Source: Streptomyces armeniacus (GTDB lineage Bacteria; Actinomycetota; Actinomycetes; Streptomycetales; Streptomycetaceae). Taken from it: a stretch of 64,000 nt of DNA. The notes beneath the pieces are model-generated. The model had not been told where the DNA came from. It did no database searches and was given only the letters and a program-made list of their open reading frames with translations. Location: NCBI RefSeq assembly GCF_003355155.1, contig NZ_CP031320.1, forward strand, positions 854,369 to 918,368, in the 5' to 3' direction. The position numbers were made by a program, and so were the translations under genes. Shown in pieces: positions 49,608-59,512 of the stretch. Numbering within the stretch: position 1 is the first letter of the stretch; each line of letters starts with the position of its first letter.

Positions 49608-49613
49608 TAGGCT
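49608..49613 (+). promoter_or_regulatory. Putative -10 element before the DUF6421-like gene
   Basis: TAGGCT lies 46 bp before ATG 49654. The same hexamer stands 44 bp before the acyl-CoA synthetase start at 55010. No clear -35 is seen, so this is weak. The spacer 49480-49653 also has a GCATAT direct repeat near 49545-49559. Confidence 0.3.
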
Positions 49614-49653
49614 CCTGTACCGGTCAGCTCGAACCCGACCGGAGGCATCCTGC

Positions 49654-50766
49654 ATGGACGACATGAGATCGGTGTTCGCCGAGGTCGACGCGGTACGGCA
49701 GACACTGGGCGACCGCTCCTCGTTCCGCGACCCCGAGACCCTGCGGGAGCTGGCGCGGCAGATCGAGGGCACCACCGCGCTGCGCCGGCAGCCCATCGCC
49801 GAAACGTTCCTGGAGGACATCCGCTCGTACGAGCCGGGCAAGCGGCTCGACGCCGTGAAGGCGCACATCAACGGCCGCCGCGACGGCCACATCTTCTCCC
49901 TCTTCGACGCGAGCTACTTCCCGAAGCTCTCGCTGGACTACCTGGCCTACGAGGAACTGCCCGCCGACGCCCACCTCGTGGAGCGCTACGCCAGCCCCAC
50001 CATGCCCGTCACCCTCACCGGCCATTCCGCGGGCTTCGGCTCCCGCGTCGTCGTGGCGCTCTTCCCCGAGAACCACATCGACGGCATCCAGCGGCCCGAC
50101 GACCTCATCTTCTACTTCATCGACAAGTTCGTGGAGCGCCACAACCGCATCACCCGCCGGATGATCGGCGCCGTCATGGCGGAGGGCAGCTTCCCGCTCA
50201 TCGAAGGCGCCTCCGACGAGCGCGTCCGGCAGGCGTCGTCCTGGTGGGTGCGGCTGCACGAATACCACCACCGGCAGGGCGACATGCCCATACCGGAGTT
50301 CCTCCCGGCGAAGAAGTACAAGCCGCTCGCCGGGCTCGAGGAACTGCGCGTCGACGTCTCTGCGATGCTCGCCCTCCTGCACGACGAACGGCTGCCGCGC
50401 GAGGAGGCCCGTACGGCCTACGAGTACGTGCTCGCCGAACGCCTCCTGCGGTACGCCGTGGAGGGCATTCCCCGGCCCAATTACGACGCCGTCGCCTCGC
50501 AGCTGCTCTTCGGATATCTGGAGCGGCACGAGGGAATACGGCTCCGCGGCGAAACCATCGAACTCACCCCGGAAATCCCCGCTGTACTCGCCGCGTTCCT
50601 GGACGAGATCCAGCGCATCGAGCGCCGTATCCACGAGGAGCCGGTCGAGGCCGTACGCAAACGGCTCCTCGAATTCACCAACACCTACACCGACTTCGAC
50701 CCGGTGGCCCGCGACTACCGGTACCTCCCCTTCTTCGCCGACGTCAAGAAGAAACTGGGCGTCTAG
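49654..50766 (+). CDS. Second DUF6421-like protein, with an intact HExxH zincin motif
   Basis: Soluble 370-aa paralogue of the protein encoded at 36336-37622. ATG 49654 follows GGAGG. Shared blocks: VVVALFPENHIDG, then WWVRLHEYHHRQGDMPIPE and LAGLEELRVDVSAML, then the LAERLLRYAVEG helix. Here H202-E203-Y-H-H206 is a true HExxH, and E229-E230-x-x-V-D234 would give the third ligand, like a gluzincin. It is the first gene of the ~14-kb putative cluster and is followed at 12 bp by a di-iron-oxidase candidate. Peptidase or other metal-dependent chemistry is inferred from the motif only. Confidence 0.75.
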   Translation: MDDMRSVFAEVDAVRQTLGDRSSFRDPETLRELARQIEGTTALRRQPIAETFLEDIRSYEPGKRLDAVKAHINGRRDGHIFSLFDASYFPKLSLDYLAYEELPADAHLVERYASPTMPVTLTGHSAGFGSRVVVALFPENHIDGIQRPDDLIFYFIDKFVERHNRITRRMIGAVMAEGSFPLIEGASDERVRQASSWWVRLHEYHHRQGDMPIPEFLPAKKYKPLAGLEELRVDVSAMLALLHDERLPREEARTAYEYVLAERLLRYAVEGIPRPNYDAVASQLLFGYLERHEGIRLRGETIELTPEIPAVLAAFLDEIQRIERRIHEEPVEAVRKRLLEFTNTYTDFDPVARDYRYLPFFADVKKKLGV

Positions 50767-50778
50767 TCTCTGGAGTGA

Positions 50779-51669
<891 letters not shown>

Positions 51670-51682
51670 CGGCGGCCGGGCT

Positions 51683-52687
51683 TTGGAGATCGAGGACCGG
51701 TACGGCCTCGCCGTCGCGCACATCGGTCCGGCGGAGCTCGGCGACGAGCCGTGGCTCCGTACGGACCGGCACGTGGACGTCGTACGGCTGCCGGACCCGC
51801 CCGCGGCGCTCTGGGACGAACTGGCCGCGCGCGGCTTCGTACGCAAGCCCGCGCTGCTGACCTGGGTGGCCGAACTCGGCCCGGACGAGGACACGTACCT
51901 CGCGGATCTGGACCGCACGGCGCGCAAGAGCGTGCGGCGCGCCCGCCGCCACGCGGCGGAGGCGGGCCTGCGCGAGGTGGTCGAGGACCCGGTCACACCC
52001 GCGGCCCTCGACCGCTTCCTGGCGCTCTACAAGGAGCGGGTGGCGGAGATGCGCTACGGCGTGCCGTTCGCGCTGGACTACCGGGACGCGGTGCTGCACG
52101 GGCCGCGTAAGTTCTTCGGCGTCTTCGCCTACGAGCACGGGGCCGGGAACGGCGGTCCGGACGGCGAACTCGTCGGCGGCACCCTCGTGCTGGAGTGCCC
52201 AGCGGCGGGTGCGCTGGTCCTCCGCTTCTCCGCGGTCAGCGAGCGGTGGCGCACATCGAGCCTCGCCCGCTCGCTCTACCTCGCCGCCATGCGGGAGGGC
52301 CGCGAGCGCGGGTACGAGCGGGCGACGCTCGGCAACGAGCCCAACCTGCTGGGCCATCTCACCCGGCCCGGACTGCTCCGCTTCAAGGCCGGACTGGGCT
52401 TCCGCGCCGTGCCCTCGCACGAGTTCGGCGATCCGCACCCCGGTGACGAGGCGGACCTCGTGCTGCGCCTCGACGCGCTCAGCGACCCGGCGCTGATCCT
52501 CGGCTACGCCGGGGGCGACCCCGCCGCGCCCGGACGGCTCGCGGGCCGGCTGATCTCCCGTACGGCCGTCGACCCCGCCCCGTACGCGGCGCCGTTCCTG
52601 GAGTCGGTCACCGTCCAGGCGCCCGCGCTCACCGGCACGGGCGGCGGCGGGCCCGCGGAAGGCGGCGTGCTCACGACACCGGCGTGA
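51683..52687 (+). CDS. GNAT-family acyltransferase, FemAB/BioF2-like
   Basis: 334-aa protein from TTG 51683, 13 bp after the previous stop. The FemAB-like helix YLADLDRTARKSVRRARRHAAEAGL (first 20 residues diagnostic) is followed by VAEMRYGVPFALDYRD, LVGGTLVLECPAAGALVLRF and the acyl-CoA or aminoacyl-tRNA fold ending LLRFKAGLGFRAVP. Enzymes of this type transfer acyl or aminoacyl groups to amines. The last 45 residues are Ala/Gly-rich. Its 3' end overlaps the convergent aldo/keto reductase by 17 bp. Confidence 0.82.
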   Translation: MEIEDRYGLAVAHIGPAELGDEPWLRTDRHVDVVRLPDPPAALWDELAARGFVRKPALLTWVAELGPDEDTYLADLDRTARKSVRRARRHAAEAGLREVVEDPVTPAALDRFLALYKERVAEMRYGVPFALDYRDAVLHGPRKFFGVFAYEHGAGNGGPDGELVGGTLVLECPAAGALVLRFSAVSERWRTSSLARSLYLAAMREGRERGYERATLGNEPNLLGHLTRPGLLRFKAGLGFRAVPSHEFGDPHPGDEADLVLRLDALSDPALILGYAGGDPAAPGRLAGRLISRTAVDPAPYAAPFLESVTVQAPALTGTGGGGPAEGGVLTTPA

Positions 52688-53768
52688 CCGGCAGCACCAC
52701 CCGGTCCGCGTCGCCGCCCAGCAGCGACTCCCGTACGAGTGCGGTGATCTCGTGCGGGCTGCCCGCCTCCACGGCGCTCGCCGCGTCCAGCCGCGCCAGC
52801 TGCTCACCGGTCAGCGTCACGTCCAGCGCGGCCAGGCAGTCCGCCAGCTGCGCCTCGCTGCGCGGCCCGATGATCGGCACGTACGCGGTGCAGGCGCGGG
52901 CCGCGCGGGCGCGCAGCCAGGCGAGGGCGATACGGGTGGGCGGCACGCCGTACTCCTCGGCGACGGCGAGGACGGCGGTCACGATGCCGGCGATGCGGTC
53001 GGTGTCGTTCCGCGGGTGCCGCCGGTTCTCGTCGCTCACCCAGCCCGCCTCCGTACGGCGGTACTTGCCGGTCAGCAGGCCGCCGCCGAGCGGTGACCAG
53101 AGGGCGGCACCGAGGCCGAGGGCGTCGGCCATGGGCAGCAGCTCGCGTTCGGCGGTGCGGTTGACGAGGTTGTGCTCGGTTTGGACGCCGATCAGCGGTG
53201 CCCAGCCGCGCAGTTCGGCCATGGTGACGGCGCGGGAGACGCGCCAGGCGGGGAAGTTGGACAGGCCCGCGTGCAGGATCTTGCCGCTGCGCACCAGGTG
53301 GTCGAGGCCGGTGAGGATCTCCTCGGTGGGGGTGAGCTCGTCGGGGAAGTGCGCCCAGTACAGGTCGATGTAGTCCGTGCCGAGACGCCGCAGGCTGTCC
53401 TCGACGGACCGGATCATGTTCTTCCGGCTGTTTCCGGTGTCGGAGACGCCGGGCCGCGTGGAGGCGCTGTTCGTGTACTTCGTGGACAGCACGAAGTGGT
53501 CCCGGTCGGCCGCGACGAACTCGCCCACCAGCCGTTCCGCCTCGCCGAACTGGGCGCTGTCGGCGGTGTCCACGAAGTTCCCGCCGGCCTCCGCGAACCG
53601 GTCGAAGACCTTGCGGGCCTCGGCGCGCGCGGCGCCGTCGCCGCGCCTGCCCCACAGCAGCCGCGCCGCGTCAGGGCTGGAGCCGGTGCCCGTACCGAAG
53701 TTGGAGGTGCCGAGCGCGAACTCGGACACGCGCAGTCCGGTGCGCCGACCGAAGGCCGTGTACCGCAT
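52671..53768 (-). CDS. Aldo/keto reductase (cluster copy 1)
   Basis: NADPH-dependent TIM-barrel oxidoreductase of 365 aa, start ATG 53768 after GGGGAG. Catalytic tetrad: D in NFVDTADSAQFGEAE (but the usual Tyr is replaced: DTADSAQFG rather than DTADxYG), K in VLSTKYTN, and H in LYWAHFPDELTP. SNFPAWRVS and VPIIGPRSEAQL complete the fold. The position normally holding the catalytic tyrosine reads Ala-Gln-Phe here, so activity may be altered. It is transcribed with the ATP-grasp gene, convergent to the GNAT gene. Confidence 0.9.
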   Translation of the reverse strand: MRYTAFGRRTGLRVSEFALGTSNFGTGTGSSPDAARLLWGRRGDGAARAEARKVFDRFAEAGGNFVDTADSAQFGEAERLVGEFVAADRDHFVLSTKYTNSASTRPGVSDTGNSRKNMIRSVEDSLRRLGTDYIDLYWAHFPDELTPTEEILTGLDHLVRSGKILHAGLSNFPAWRVSRAVTMAELRGWAPLIGVQTEHNLVNRTAERELLPMADALGLGAALWSPLGGGLLTGKYRRTEAGWVSDENRRHPRNDTDRIAGIVTAVLAVAEEYGVPPTRIALAWLRARAARACTAYVPIIGPRSEAQLADCLAALDVTLTGEQLARLDAASAVEAGSPHEITALVRESLLGGDADRVVLPVTPVS

Positions 53769-53830
53769 GGTTCTCCCCGCTGCCTGTTCCGTACGTCCCG
53801 AGGTGCCGGTCTGCCGTGGGGCCGCCGCGC

Positions 53831-54730
53831 TCAGCCCGCCCGCGCGGCCTCCGTCTTCTCCTCCACCCAGTCGAACACGCCGTCCAGCACCTGCCGGTGC
53901 TGGTCGCGGCCGAGGATGCTGAGGAACCCGGGCACCTCGTTGACCTCGAGGATCAGATAGCCGCCCGCGTGCGGCAGGATGTCCAGGCCCGCCAGGGTCA
54001 GGCCGATGGCGCGGGTGGCGCGTACGGCCAGGTCCACCAGCTCGGCGGGCGCGTCGAGCCACTCGAACGTGGCGCCCTCCAGCGTCTTGCAGCGCCAGGC
54101 GCCCGGCCGGGGCAGCTTGAGGATGTTGATCGGGGTGGCGTCGCCCGCGACGGTGATGCGGTACTCGCCGCCCGACGTCGGGTAGTACGGCTGGCACAGC
54201 AGCCGCGGGGTGCGGCTCAGCAGGTCCTCGGCGACGGCCTTCTCCGCCGCGAAGTCCGCGATGCGCTCCACGTCGGCGCCGCCGAAGCCGTGCGACGGCT
54301 TGATGATCACCGTGCCCCACTCGGCGCACGCCGCCTCCACCTCGGGCAGCGAGGAGACGGAGCGGACCGGGGGAGTGGGCAGCCCGGCCTGGCTCAGCCG
54401 CTGCGCCGTGAGGAACTTGCTGCTCGCCGTCTGCCAGGCGTCGGCGGGCGAGAAGACCTGGACGCCGGGGATGCCGCTGAGCATCCGCATGCGCTCCATG
54501 CGTTCCTGCCCGTCCGGCCCGAAGACGCGGGAGCGGTTGATGAACGCGTCGAAAGACGCGGCCCGTTCGCCTTTCAACAGAACCTCGGGGCCGTCCGGGC
54601 CCGGCTGGTACTCGACTTCGTCGAGCGTGGCGAAAGACATTTCGTGGCCGCGCTCCCGGCCGTGTTCCACCAGACTGAATCCGTCCGGGTCGATCCCGGA
54701 GTAGTCCCACCCGAGCAGACCGATCTTCAA
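53831..54730 (-). CDS. ATP-grasp ligase, RimK-like
   Basis: 299-aa carboxylate-amine ligase starting at TTG 54730 with GGAGG upstream. ATP-grasp elements: VIIKPSHGFGGADVERI, LLCQPYYPTSGGEYRITVAG, metal-binding AGLDILPHAGGYLILEVNEVPGFL. It resembles RimK/LysX-type enzymes that join an amino acid carboxyl to an amine via an acyl phosphate. It would make an amide or peptide bond in the cluster's product. It is divergent from the acyl-CoA synthetase across a 279-bp promoter region. Confidence 0.9.
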   Translation of the reverse strand: MKIGLLGWDYSGIDPDGFSLVEHGRERGHEMSFATLDEVEYQPGPDGPEVLLKGERAASFDAFINRSRVFGPDGQERMERMRMLSGIPGVQVFSPADAWQTASSKFLTAQRLSQAGLPTPPVRSVSSLPEVEAACAEWGTVIIKPSHGFGGADVERIADFAAEKAVAEDLLSRTPRLLCQPYYPTSGGEYRITVAGDATPINILKLPRPGAWRCKTLEGATFEWLDAPAELVDLAVRATRAIGLTLAGLDILPHAGGYLILEVNEVPGFLSILGRDQHRQVLDGVFDWVEEKTEAARAG

Positions 54731-54818
54731 GGCGCCTCCAGAGACGTTCTCGCACGCCGGGCGCGAACCGGACGCGAGGCGCAGCCTGGCTCTGCGGACC
54801 TCCGGATGTCAAGGGGTA

Positions 54819-54844
54819 TGACAGCGCTATCAGTTGAGCTGTCA
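54819..54844. promoter_or_regulatory. Inverted repeat in the divergent cluster promoter region
   Basis: TGACAGC (54819-54825) and GCTGTCA (54838-54844) are perfect 7-bp arms separated by 12 bases. They lie in the only AT-rich stretch of the 279-bp spacer between the ATP-grasp and acyl-CoA synthetase genes. CGCTATCA occurs inside it and again at about 54862. It is a good candidate for a cluster regulator site; no regulator gene is in the visible cluster. Confidence 0.55.
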
Positions 54845-54965
54845 TTAAGCTGCCAACTTCGCTATCACCGCGCTGTCCTGCGGCGTTCCGCGCGCCATCT
54901 CGGTGATTCCGGGCGCAGCCGCCCGAATTCATTTACGGCCACTACCGCGACCCTCCGTCGTCCTC

Positions 54966-54971
54966 TAGGCT
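54966..54971 (+). promoter_or_regulatory. Putative -10 element before the acyl-CoA synthetase
   Basis: TAGGCT, 44 bp before GTG 55010, same hexamer and spacing as before the DUF6421-like gene at 49654. No convincing -35. Confidence 0.3.
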
Positions 54972-55009
54972 CAGCCGCCCGGATTCGTGCTCAAGTACGA
55001 GAGGCTGCA

Positions 55010-56671
55010 GTGCGTATGTGGGAGACGCTGGTGAGGCCGGAGCCCGACCGGGCCGCCGAGTTCCGCGCCGGAGGCTGGTGGCGGAATTCAACATTCCTTG
55101 ACGACCTGGCCGACGCCGTACGGGAACGCGGCGACCATCCGGCGGTTATCGCGTACGAGGGGCGGGAGTGCGTACGGACCCTCACGTACGCCGAACTGGA
55201 CCGCCTCGTCACGCGTTTCGCCGCCGCCCTCGTCGAGCTCGGCGTCGGCCCCGGCGACGACGTCGCCGCCTACCTGCCCAACCGCTGGCAGCTCACCCCG
55301 CTCTATCTCGCCTGCCACCGCGTCGGCGCCGTCGTCACCCCGGTGATACCGATACTGGACGTGCGCGAGCTCGGGTACGTGCTGCGCACCGCCGGCGCCA
55401 AGGTCTGCGTGACCGTCGACCGGATCGGCGACACCGACTACGGCGCCCGGCTCGCCGAGGCCGCCCCCGACACGCTCGCCCACCGGCTGGTCATCGGGGA
55501 CGCCGCCGCGAGCGGCGCGATCGACTTCGACGAGTTCTTCGTCGACACGCCCTGGGAGGAGCGGCACACCGTCGACCCGGAGGCCGCGCTCGGCCCCGAC
55601 GACCCGGCGCTGCTGCTCTACACCTCCGGCACCACCGGCCGCATGAAGGGCGTGGTGCACAGCCAGAACACGCTGTACGCCTCTGTGCTGGCGGTCAGCG
55701 AGCCGCACCGGCTCACCGCCGAGGACGTCATCTCCATCCCCAACTTCCACACCCACATGGCCGGTCTGGCGTACGCCTGCTACATGCCGCTGCTGCTGCA
55801 CGCCACCGACGTCGTGCAGGACGCCAACCAGGACATGGAGCTGCTGCTCGACATCATCGCCACCCACCGCGTCACCTGGGCGTACGCCTCGCCCGCCTAC
55901 CTCGTGGACATGCTGGAGGTGCAGCGCAAGGAGCCGCGCGACACCTCCAGCGTGGGCCAGATCGTGTCCGGCTCCGCGCCGATCCAGCCGCGGCTCATCA
56001 CCGAGATGCGCGAGGTCTTCGACCTCCCCGTGCGCGCCCTGTGGGGCATGACCGAGAACGGCGCCGTCACCGTCACCCGCGCCGACGACCCGGAGGGCTG
56101 GGCCGGGCAGAGCGACGGCCGGGCCGAGCCGTCCATGGAGATCCGCATCGACCGCGAACCGGGCGCCGAGGAGGGCCGCCTGCTGGTGCGCGGCGCGTCG
56201 CAGTGCCTCGGCTACCTCGGCCAGCGCGACGTGTACGAGGCGTGCCTGGACGAGGACGGCTGGTTCGACACCAGCGACCTGGCGCGCGACGACGGCCGCG
56301 GCGGCATCCGTATCACCGGGCGCACGGCCGACCAGATCACCCGCGCCAGCGGCATGAAGGTGTCCACGCTGTACGTCGAGTCCGTGCTGACCCGCCACCC
56401 CGGCGTACGGGAGGTCGCCCTCGTCGGCTACCCGGACCCGCGCGTCCCCAGCGCCGAGCTCGTCTGCGCCGTCGTCGTCGCCGAGGGCGAACCGCCCACC
56501 CTGGAGGAGCTGCGCCGGCACCTCGCGGAGGAGAAGATGGCGGAGGTCCTCTGGCCGGACCGGCTGCAGTTCATGTGGCAGTTGCCCAAGAACTCGCTGG
56601 GCAAGGTGCTGCGGCAGCCGCTGCGCGAGCGTCTCGAGACCGAGTACGCCGAGGGCGCGCCGCACACATGA
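55010..56671 (+). CDS. Acyl-CoA synthetase / AMP-dependent ligase
   Basis: 553-aa ANL ligase that activates a carboxylic acid as the acyl-AMP and thioester. I start at GTG 55010, seven bases after GAGAGG; ATG 55016 is the alternative. Motifs: LLLYTSGTTGRMKGVVHSQN, ALWGMTENGAVT, GWFDTSDLARDDGRGGIRITGR, lysine in LPKNSLGKVLRQ. It resembles cyclohexanecarboxylate/benzoate-type CoA ligases (AliA group). It is translationally coupled to the MFS exporter. It may supply an acyl group for the GNAT or NRPS. Confidence 0.92.
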   Translation: MRMWETLVRPEPDRAAEFRAGGWWRNSTFLDDLADAVRERGDHPAVIAYEGRECVRTLTYAELDRLVTRFAAALVELGVGPGDDVAAYLPNRWQLTPLYLACHRVGAVVTPVIPILDVRELGYVLRTAGAKVCVTVDRIGDTDYGARLAEAAPDTLAHRLVIGDAAASGAIDFDEFFVDTPWEERHTVDPEAALGPDDPALLLYTSGTTGRMKGVVHSQNTLYASVLAVSEPHRLTAEDVISIPNFHTHMAGLAYACYMPLLLHATDVVQDANQDMELLLDIIATHRVTWAYASPAYLVDMLEVQRKEPRDTSSVGQIVSGSAPIQPRLITEMREVFDLPVRALWGMTENGAVTVTRADDPEGWAGQSDGRAEPSMEIRIDREPGAEEGRLLVRGASQCLGYLGQRDVYEACLDEDGWFDTSDLARDDGRGGIRITGRTADQITRASGMKVSTLYVESVLTRHPGVREVALVGYPDPRVPSAELVCAVVVAEGEPPTLEELRRHLAEEKMAEVLWPDRLQFMWQLPKNSLGKVLRQPLRERLETEYAEGAPHT

Positions 56672-58146
56672 CAGCTTCGCAGCCCGCGGTGGGCGCCGCG
56701 GAGCAGGGGGACGGGAGACGGCGGCGCTCCGTGGCGCTCGCCGTGCTCTCCGCAGCCCAGCTGATGTTCCTGCTGGACGCGACCATCGTGAACGTGGCGC
56801 TGCCCAGCATCCAGCGCTCCCTTGAGCTGTCCGGCTCGGACCTGGAGTGGGTCGTCGCGTCGTACTCGATCGCGTTCGGCGGGCTGCTGATGCTCGGCGG
56901 CCGGCTCGGCGACCTCCTCGGCCGGCGCCGCGTATTCCTCGGCGGGCTGCTGCTGTTCACCGTCGCGTCGCTGCTCGGCGGCTTCGCGCAGGAGTCCTGG
57001 CTGCTCGTCGTCTGCCGTACGGCCCAGGGCGTGGGCGCCGCGGCGGCGTCACCGGCGGCGCTGTCCCTGATCACCGTCACCTTCCCGGAGGGGCCGCAGC
57101 GCGAGAGGGCCGTCGGCTGGTACACGGCGGTCGCCACCGCGGGCGGCGGCGTCGGGCTGCTCGCGGGCGGGCTCATCACGGCGTACGTGTCCTGGCGCTG
57201 GGTGATGTTCGTCAACGTGCCGCTCGGCGCCCTGCTGCTCGCCGCCACGCCCCGCGTGCTGCCCGAAACCCCGCGCAAGCGCGGCGCGTTCGACACCGCC
57301 GGCGCCCTCACCGGCACCCTGGCCGCGCTGCTGCTCGTCTACGGGCTCATCAACGGCTCCGGCGAGGACGGCAGCTGGACCTCGCCCACCGTCCTCGGCA
57401 GCCTCGGCGGCGCGGCGGTGCTGGTGCCCGCGTTCGTCGTCGTCGAACGGCGCAGCGCCCAGCCGCTGGTCCCGCTGCGGCTGTTCGCCCACCGGGCGCG
57501 CTTCGGCACGTACGCGGTGCTGGCGCTGATCAGCACCGCCATGTTCGGCATCTTCTTCTTCCTTACGCTGTTCCTGCAGCGCGTCTGGGAGTACAGCGCC
57601 CTGGACACCGCGCTCGTGTACATCCCGCTGACCTGCCTGCTCGTCGTCGGCGCCAAGGTCGCCGCGCCGCTCGCCGCCGCCGTCGGCGCCCGGCGGCTCG
57701 TCTGCGCCGGACTGCTGGTCGCCGCCGCCGGGATGCTGTGGCTCGCCGGCATCGGCGACGCGGACGGCTGGGCCACCGGCATGCTCGTGCCGAGCGTCCT
57801 GATCTACACCGGACTCGGCGTCACCGGCGTGCCGTTGACACTGGCCGCGCTGGCCGACGTACGTGACGAGGACTCCGGCGCCGCCTCCGGCCTGTTCAGC
57901 ATGGCCCGCCAGATCGGCGGCGCCACCGGGCTCGCCGTCCTCGGCACCGTCGTCTGGTCCTCCGTGCACTCGGCGGACCACACCGGCGGCGCGGAGACCG
58001 CCCTGGCCGACGGCATCGGGCGCGGCCTGGTCGCCGCCGCCGCGGTCACGCTCCTCGCGCTGCTCATCGCGGCCGCCACCATGCCCGGAAGACGGGCCGC
58101 GGCGGCGTCCGCGGCAGTCGCCGCGCCGACCGCCGGGAAACGGTGA
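56668..58146 (+). CDS. MFS drug exporter, DHA2 (EmrB/QacA) family
   Basis: Membrane exporter of 492 aa with about 14 helices. Signatures: LMFLLDATIVNVALPSIQRS (motif D1), LLMLGGRLGDLLGRRRVFLGG (motif A), RTAQGVGAAAASPAALSLI (motif B) and GGGVGLLAGGLIT (motif C). The start overlaps the ligase by 4 bp. It probably exports the cluster's product and gives self-resistance. Confidence 0.95.
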   Translation: MTASQPAVGAAEQGDGRRRRSVALAVLSAAQLMFLLDATIVNVALPSIQRSLELSGSDLEWVVASYSIAFGGLLMLGGRLGDLLGRRRVFLGGLLLFTVASLLGGFAQESWLLVVCRTAQGVGAAAASPAALSLITVTFPEGPQRERAVGWYTAVATAGGGVGLLAGGLITAYVSWRWVMFVNVPLGALLLAATPRVLPETPRKRGAFDTAGALTGTLAALLLVYGLINGSGEDGSWTSPTVLGSLGGAAVLVPAFVVVERRSAQPLVPLRLFAHRARFGTYAVLALISTAMFGIFFFLTLFLQRVWEYSALDTALVYIPLTCLLVVGAKVAAPLAAAVGARRLVCAGLLVAAAGMLWLAGIGDADGWATGMLVPSVLIYTGLGVTGVPLTLAALADVRDEDSGAASGLFSMARQIGGATGLAVLGTVVWSSVHSADHTGGAETALADGIGRGLVAAAAVTLLALLIAAATMPGRRAAAASAAVAAPTAGKR

Positions 58147-58150
58147 GCGC

Positions 58151-59512
58151 ATGAACCGGACGGGGGAAACGGGGGAGTTCCTGATCGTCGGCGGCGGCAT
58201 CGCCGGCGCGTCGGCGGGCTGGCACCTCGCGCGCGCCGGACACCGGGTGACCCTGCTGGAGGCCGAGCGGACCCCGGGCGTCCACTCCACCGGGCGTTCG
58301 TCCGCGCTGTTCAGCGAGTACTTCGGCAACACCGCCGTACGCGCCCTCACCCGCGCCTCCCGCGACTTCTACGCCGCACCGCCCCCCGGCTTCACCGACG
58401 TCGCGCTGCTCGCCCCGCGCGGCGTGCTGGCGCTCGAAACCCCCGGCACCGAGGCCGGGTTCGAGGAGGCAAGGGAGTCCGGCGCGGACGCGCCGGAGCC
58501 CGCCGTCGAGGTGGACGCCGTACGGGCGCTGGAGCTGTGCCCCGCGCTGCGCCCGGACGCGTTCCGCCGCGCGCTGTACAAACCGGGCGCCCGCGACATC
58601 GACGTAGACGCCGCGCACCAGGGCTTCCTGCGCGGCCTGCGCGCCGCCGGCGGCACGGTCGTCACCGGCGCCCGCGTCGTCGCGCTGGCACGGCGCGGCG
58701 GCCGCTGGCACGCGACGACGGCGGGGCCCGGTCCCGCCCGCCGTGAAGGGCCGGAGGCCGCCCGTGAGTTCACCGCCGAGGCCGTCGTGAACGCCGCCGG
58801 TGCCTGGGCCGACCAGGTCGCCGGGCTCGCCGGCGCCCGCCCCGCCGGGCTGGTGCCACGCCGCCGTACGGCCGTGCTCGCCGCCGTACCCCCGCCGGGG
58901 AACGGGCAGGCGCACGGGCCCGGCACCGGCCACCGGCCCGGCTACGCCGCCGCCGACGTGGCGCGCTGGCCCATGGTCACCGATGTCGCCGACACCTTCT
59001 ACGCCAAGCCCGAGTCCGGCGCGCTGCTGCTCTCCCCGGCGGACGCCACCCCGGTGCCGCCCGGCGACGTACGCCCCGACGACCTCGACGTGGCCCTCGC
59101 CGTCGAGCGCTTCGAGGCCGTCACCACCCTGAAGTTCCACGGGCTCCGCGCCCGCTGGGCCGGGCTGCGCACGTCGCCTCCCGACGACACACCCGTCATC
59201 GGCCCCGACCCCGGCGTGCCCGGCTTCAGCTGGCTCGCCGGGCTCGGCGGCTACGGCATCCAGACCGCACCGGCGGCCGGCGCACTCCTCGCCGTCCTCG
59301 TCACCGGGGGCGAACCGCCCCCCGCACTGACCGCGTTGGCACCGCGCACACCCCTGCCCGGCGCCGCGGAACTCCCGCCTCACTGCCCCACCCAGACACC
59401 AGTGGAGAGTTCGGAGATATGTCGGAAGCGACCTGGCAGTTCGCCGGCAGCCGAGTCGACCACGGCCCGTACCGGCCGGTGGCCGCCCTCATCGAGGAGC
59501 AGACGGACCTGA
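58151..59512 (+). CDS. FAD-dependent amine/amino-acid oxidase (DAO family)
   Basis: 453-aa flavoenzyme. FAD-binding GGGIAGASAGWHLARAG follows the N-terminus, then LLEAERTPGVHSTGRSSALFS, RDIDVDAAHQGFLRGLRAAG, VNAAGAWADQVAGLAGA and the C-terminal GLRTSPPDDTPVIGPDP with LAGLGGYGIQTAPAAG. It matches DadA/glycine-oxidase-like enzymes that oxidise a C-N bond. The gene as read ends at 59512 and overlaps the NRPS start by 94 bp; its last ~45 residues are low-quality (RKRPGSSPAAESTTARTGRW), as if an earlier stop was lost or a frameshift occurred. The domain itself is complete. Confidence 0.87.
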   Translation: MNRTGETGEFLIVGGGIAGASAGWHLARAGHRVTLLEAERTPGVHSTGRSSALFSEYFGNTAVRALTRASRDFYAAPPPGFTDVALLAPRGVLALETPGTEAGFEEARESGADAPEPAVEVDAVRALELCPALRPDAFRRALYKPGARDIDVDAAHQGFLRGLRAAGGTVVTGARVVALARRGGRWHATTAGPGPARREGPEAAREFTAEAVVNAAGAWADQVAGLAGARPAGLVPRRRTAVLAAVPPPGNGQAHGPGTGHRPGYAAADVARWPMVTDVADTFYAKPESGALLLSPADATPVPPGDVRPDDLDVALAVERFEAVTTLKFHGLRARWAGLRTSPPDDTPVIGPDPGVPGFSWLAGLGGYGIQTAPAAGALLAVLVTGGEPPPALTALAPRTPLPGAAELPPHCPTQTPVESSEICRKRPGSSPAAESTTARTGRWPPSSRSRRT

